Below are positions 63,656-64,000 of a DNA stretch of 64,000 nt, piece by piece (positions within the stretch are counted from its first letter, which is position 1; each line of letters opens with the position of its first letter). Where the stretch lies: contig QVOM02000112.1 in the NCBI GenBank assembly GCA_003586115.2, positions 104,820,941 through 104,884,940 on the forward strand, in the 5' to 3' direction. Source of the stretch: Salvator merianae (Eukaryota; Chordata; Lepidosauria; Squamata; Teiidae). Both the position numbers and the translations under genes were made by a program. The notes below the pieces were generated by a model. That model made no database searches. It saw only the letters and a list, made by a program, of their open reading frames with translations, and had not been told where the DNA came from.

Positions 63656-64000
63656 TGTTTAGTGGTTTGTGGAGTGGGATTGTGAAGAAATTGTGAAAGC
63701 AAGATGAGGCTCTGTTGTAGATCAAAATGCAACTTGATGAAATTGTGCCCTTCCAACAGGATTCTCATAGTGTGCTATGCATCCTACCAAATTTCACTGG
63801 TTTCCCTGTAAAAATAACCAATGCATTTTTGAGATATGTTATCATATAATATTGATTTCTTTTTTTAAAAAAAGATTTTAACTTTTATCTTACCTTTTCT
63901 TAGCAGGAGTAGATTTAAATTCCAGAGAAACTGGCCCTTCCAGGGTGGTCAACCTTGCAGTATGGCTGGCAGTTGAGTCTTGAACCTTTTCGTGAGATCC

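Larger units (their letters stand above)
52435..64000 (+). other. ATP8A2: ATP8A2 intron 1, 5' portion
   Basis: Everything after the exon 1 donor to the window end is read as intron 1. Exon 2 (expected to encode a segment like RSSLGYKKAEDEM) was not found, which fits the large first intron of the human gene. The interval holds one LINE remnant (53690-54560), a CR1 piece (57125-58240), a tRNA-derived SINE (59160), a 1.2-kb non-autonomous element (59316), a TIR element (62875) and a 5S-type SINE (63512). Confidence 0.75.

Overview
The window is vertebrate nuclear DNA, most likely from a squamate reptile (lizard type). The evidence is two recognisable vertebrate first exons in CpG islands, long AT-rich introns, and a lizard-style repeat load: CR1 and L2 LINE ends, BovB/RTE LINE pieces, tRNA-derived Sauria-type SINEs, 5S-rRNA-derived SINE pieces and many short non-autonomous DNA transposons. 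There are no bacterial genes, operons or CRISPR arrays. The species cannot be named from the sequence alone.

Layout. Positions 1-22501 hold the 5' part of CDK8 on the minus strand. Exon 1 is at 22374-22501 and exon 2 at 1269-1344, separated by an intron of about 21 kb; exon 3 and the rest lie beyond the left edge. A CpG-rich promoter block covers about 22300-23180. From about 23.2 kb to 51.7 kb is intergenic DNA made largely of transposable elements, with one 47-base assembly gap at 39973-40019. A second CpG island (about 51.75-52.70 kb) contains exon 1 of ATP8A2 on the plus strand (52356-52434). The remainder, 52435-64000, is ATP8A2 intron 1; no second exon was recognised.

The two genes are unrelated in function. 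CDK8 is the kinase of the Mediator CDK module in the nucleus; ATP8A2 is a P4-ATPase lipid flippase of neuronal and photoreceptor membranes. What stands out is their arrangement. They lie head to head about 30 kb apart, with no recognisable RNF6 or SHISA2 between them, which differs from the human order as I know it (ATP8A2, SHISA2, RNF6, CDK8).

The most informative part is the mobile-element record. Several elements have exact 8-bp target-site duplications and define at least three hAT-like families: a GC-rich family with internal tandem repeats (27256, 29217, 33436), a TAGGGATGTGCAC-ended family (37138, 39605) and a near-perfect foldback (29613). A roughly 1.2-kb non-autonomous element occurs three times, one copy being longer and carrying a nested hAT insertion. 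I found no convincing novel multi-gene system; almost all of the many short open frames are chance frames or transposon remnants.
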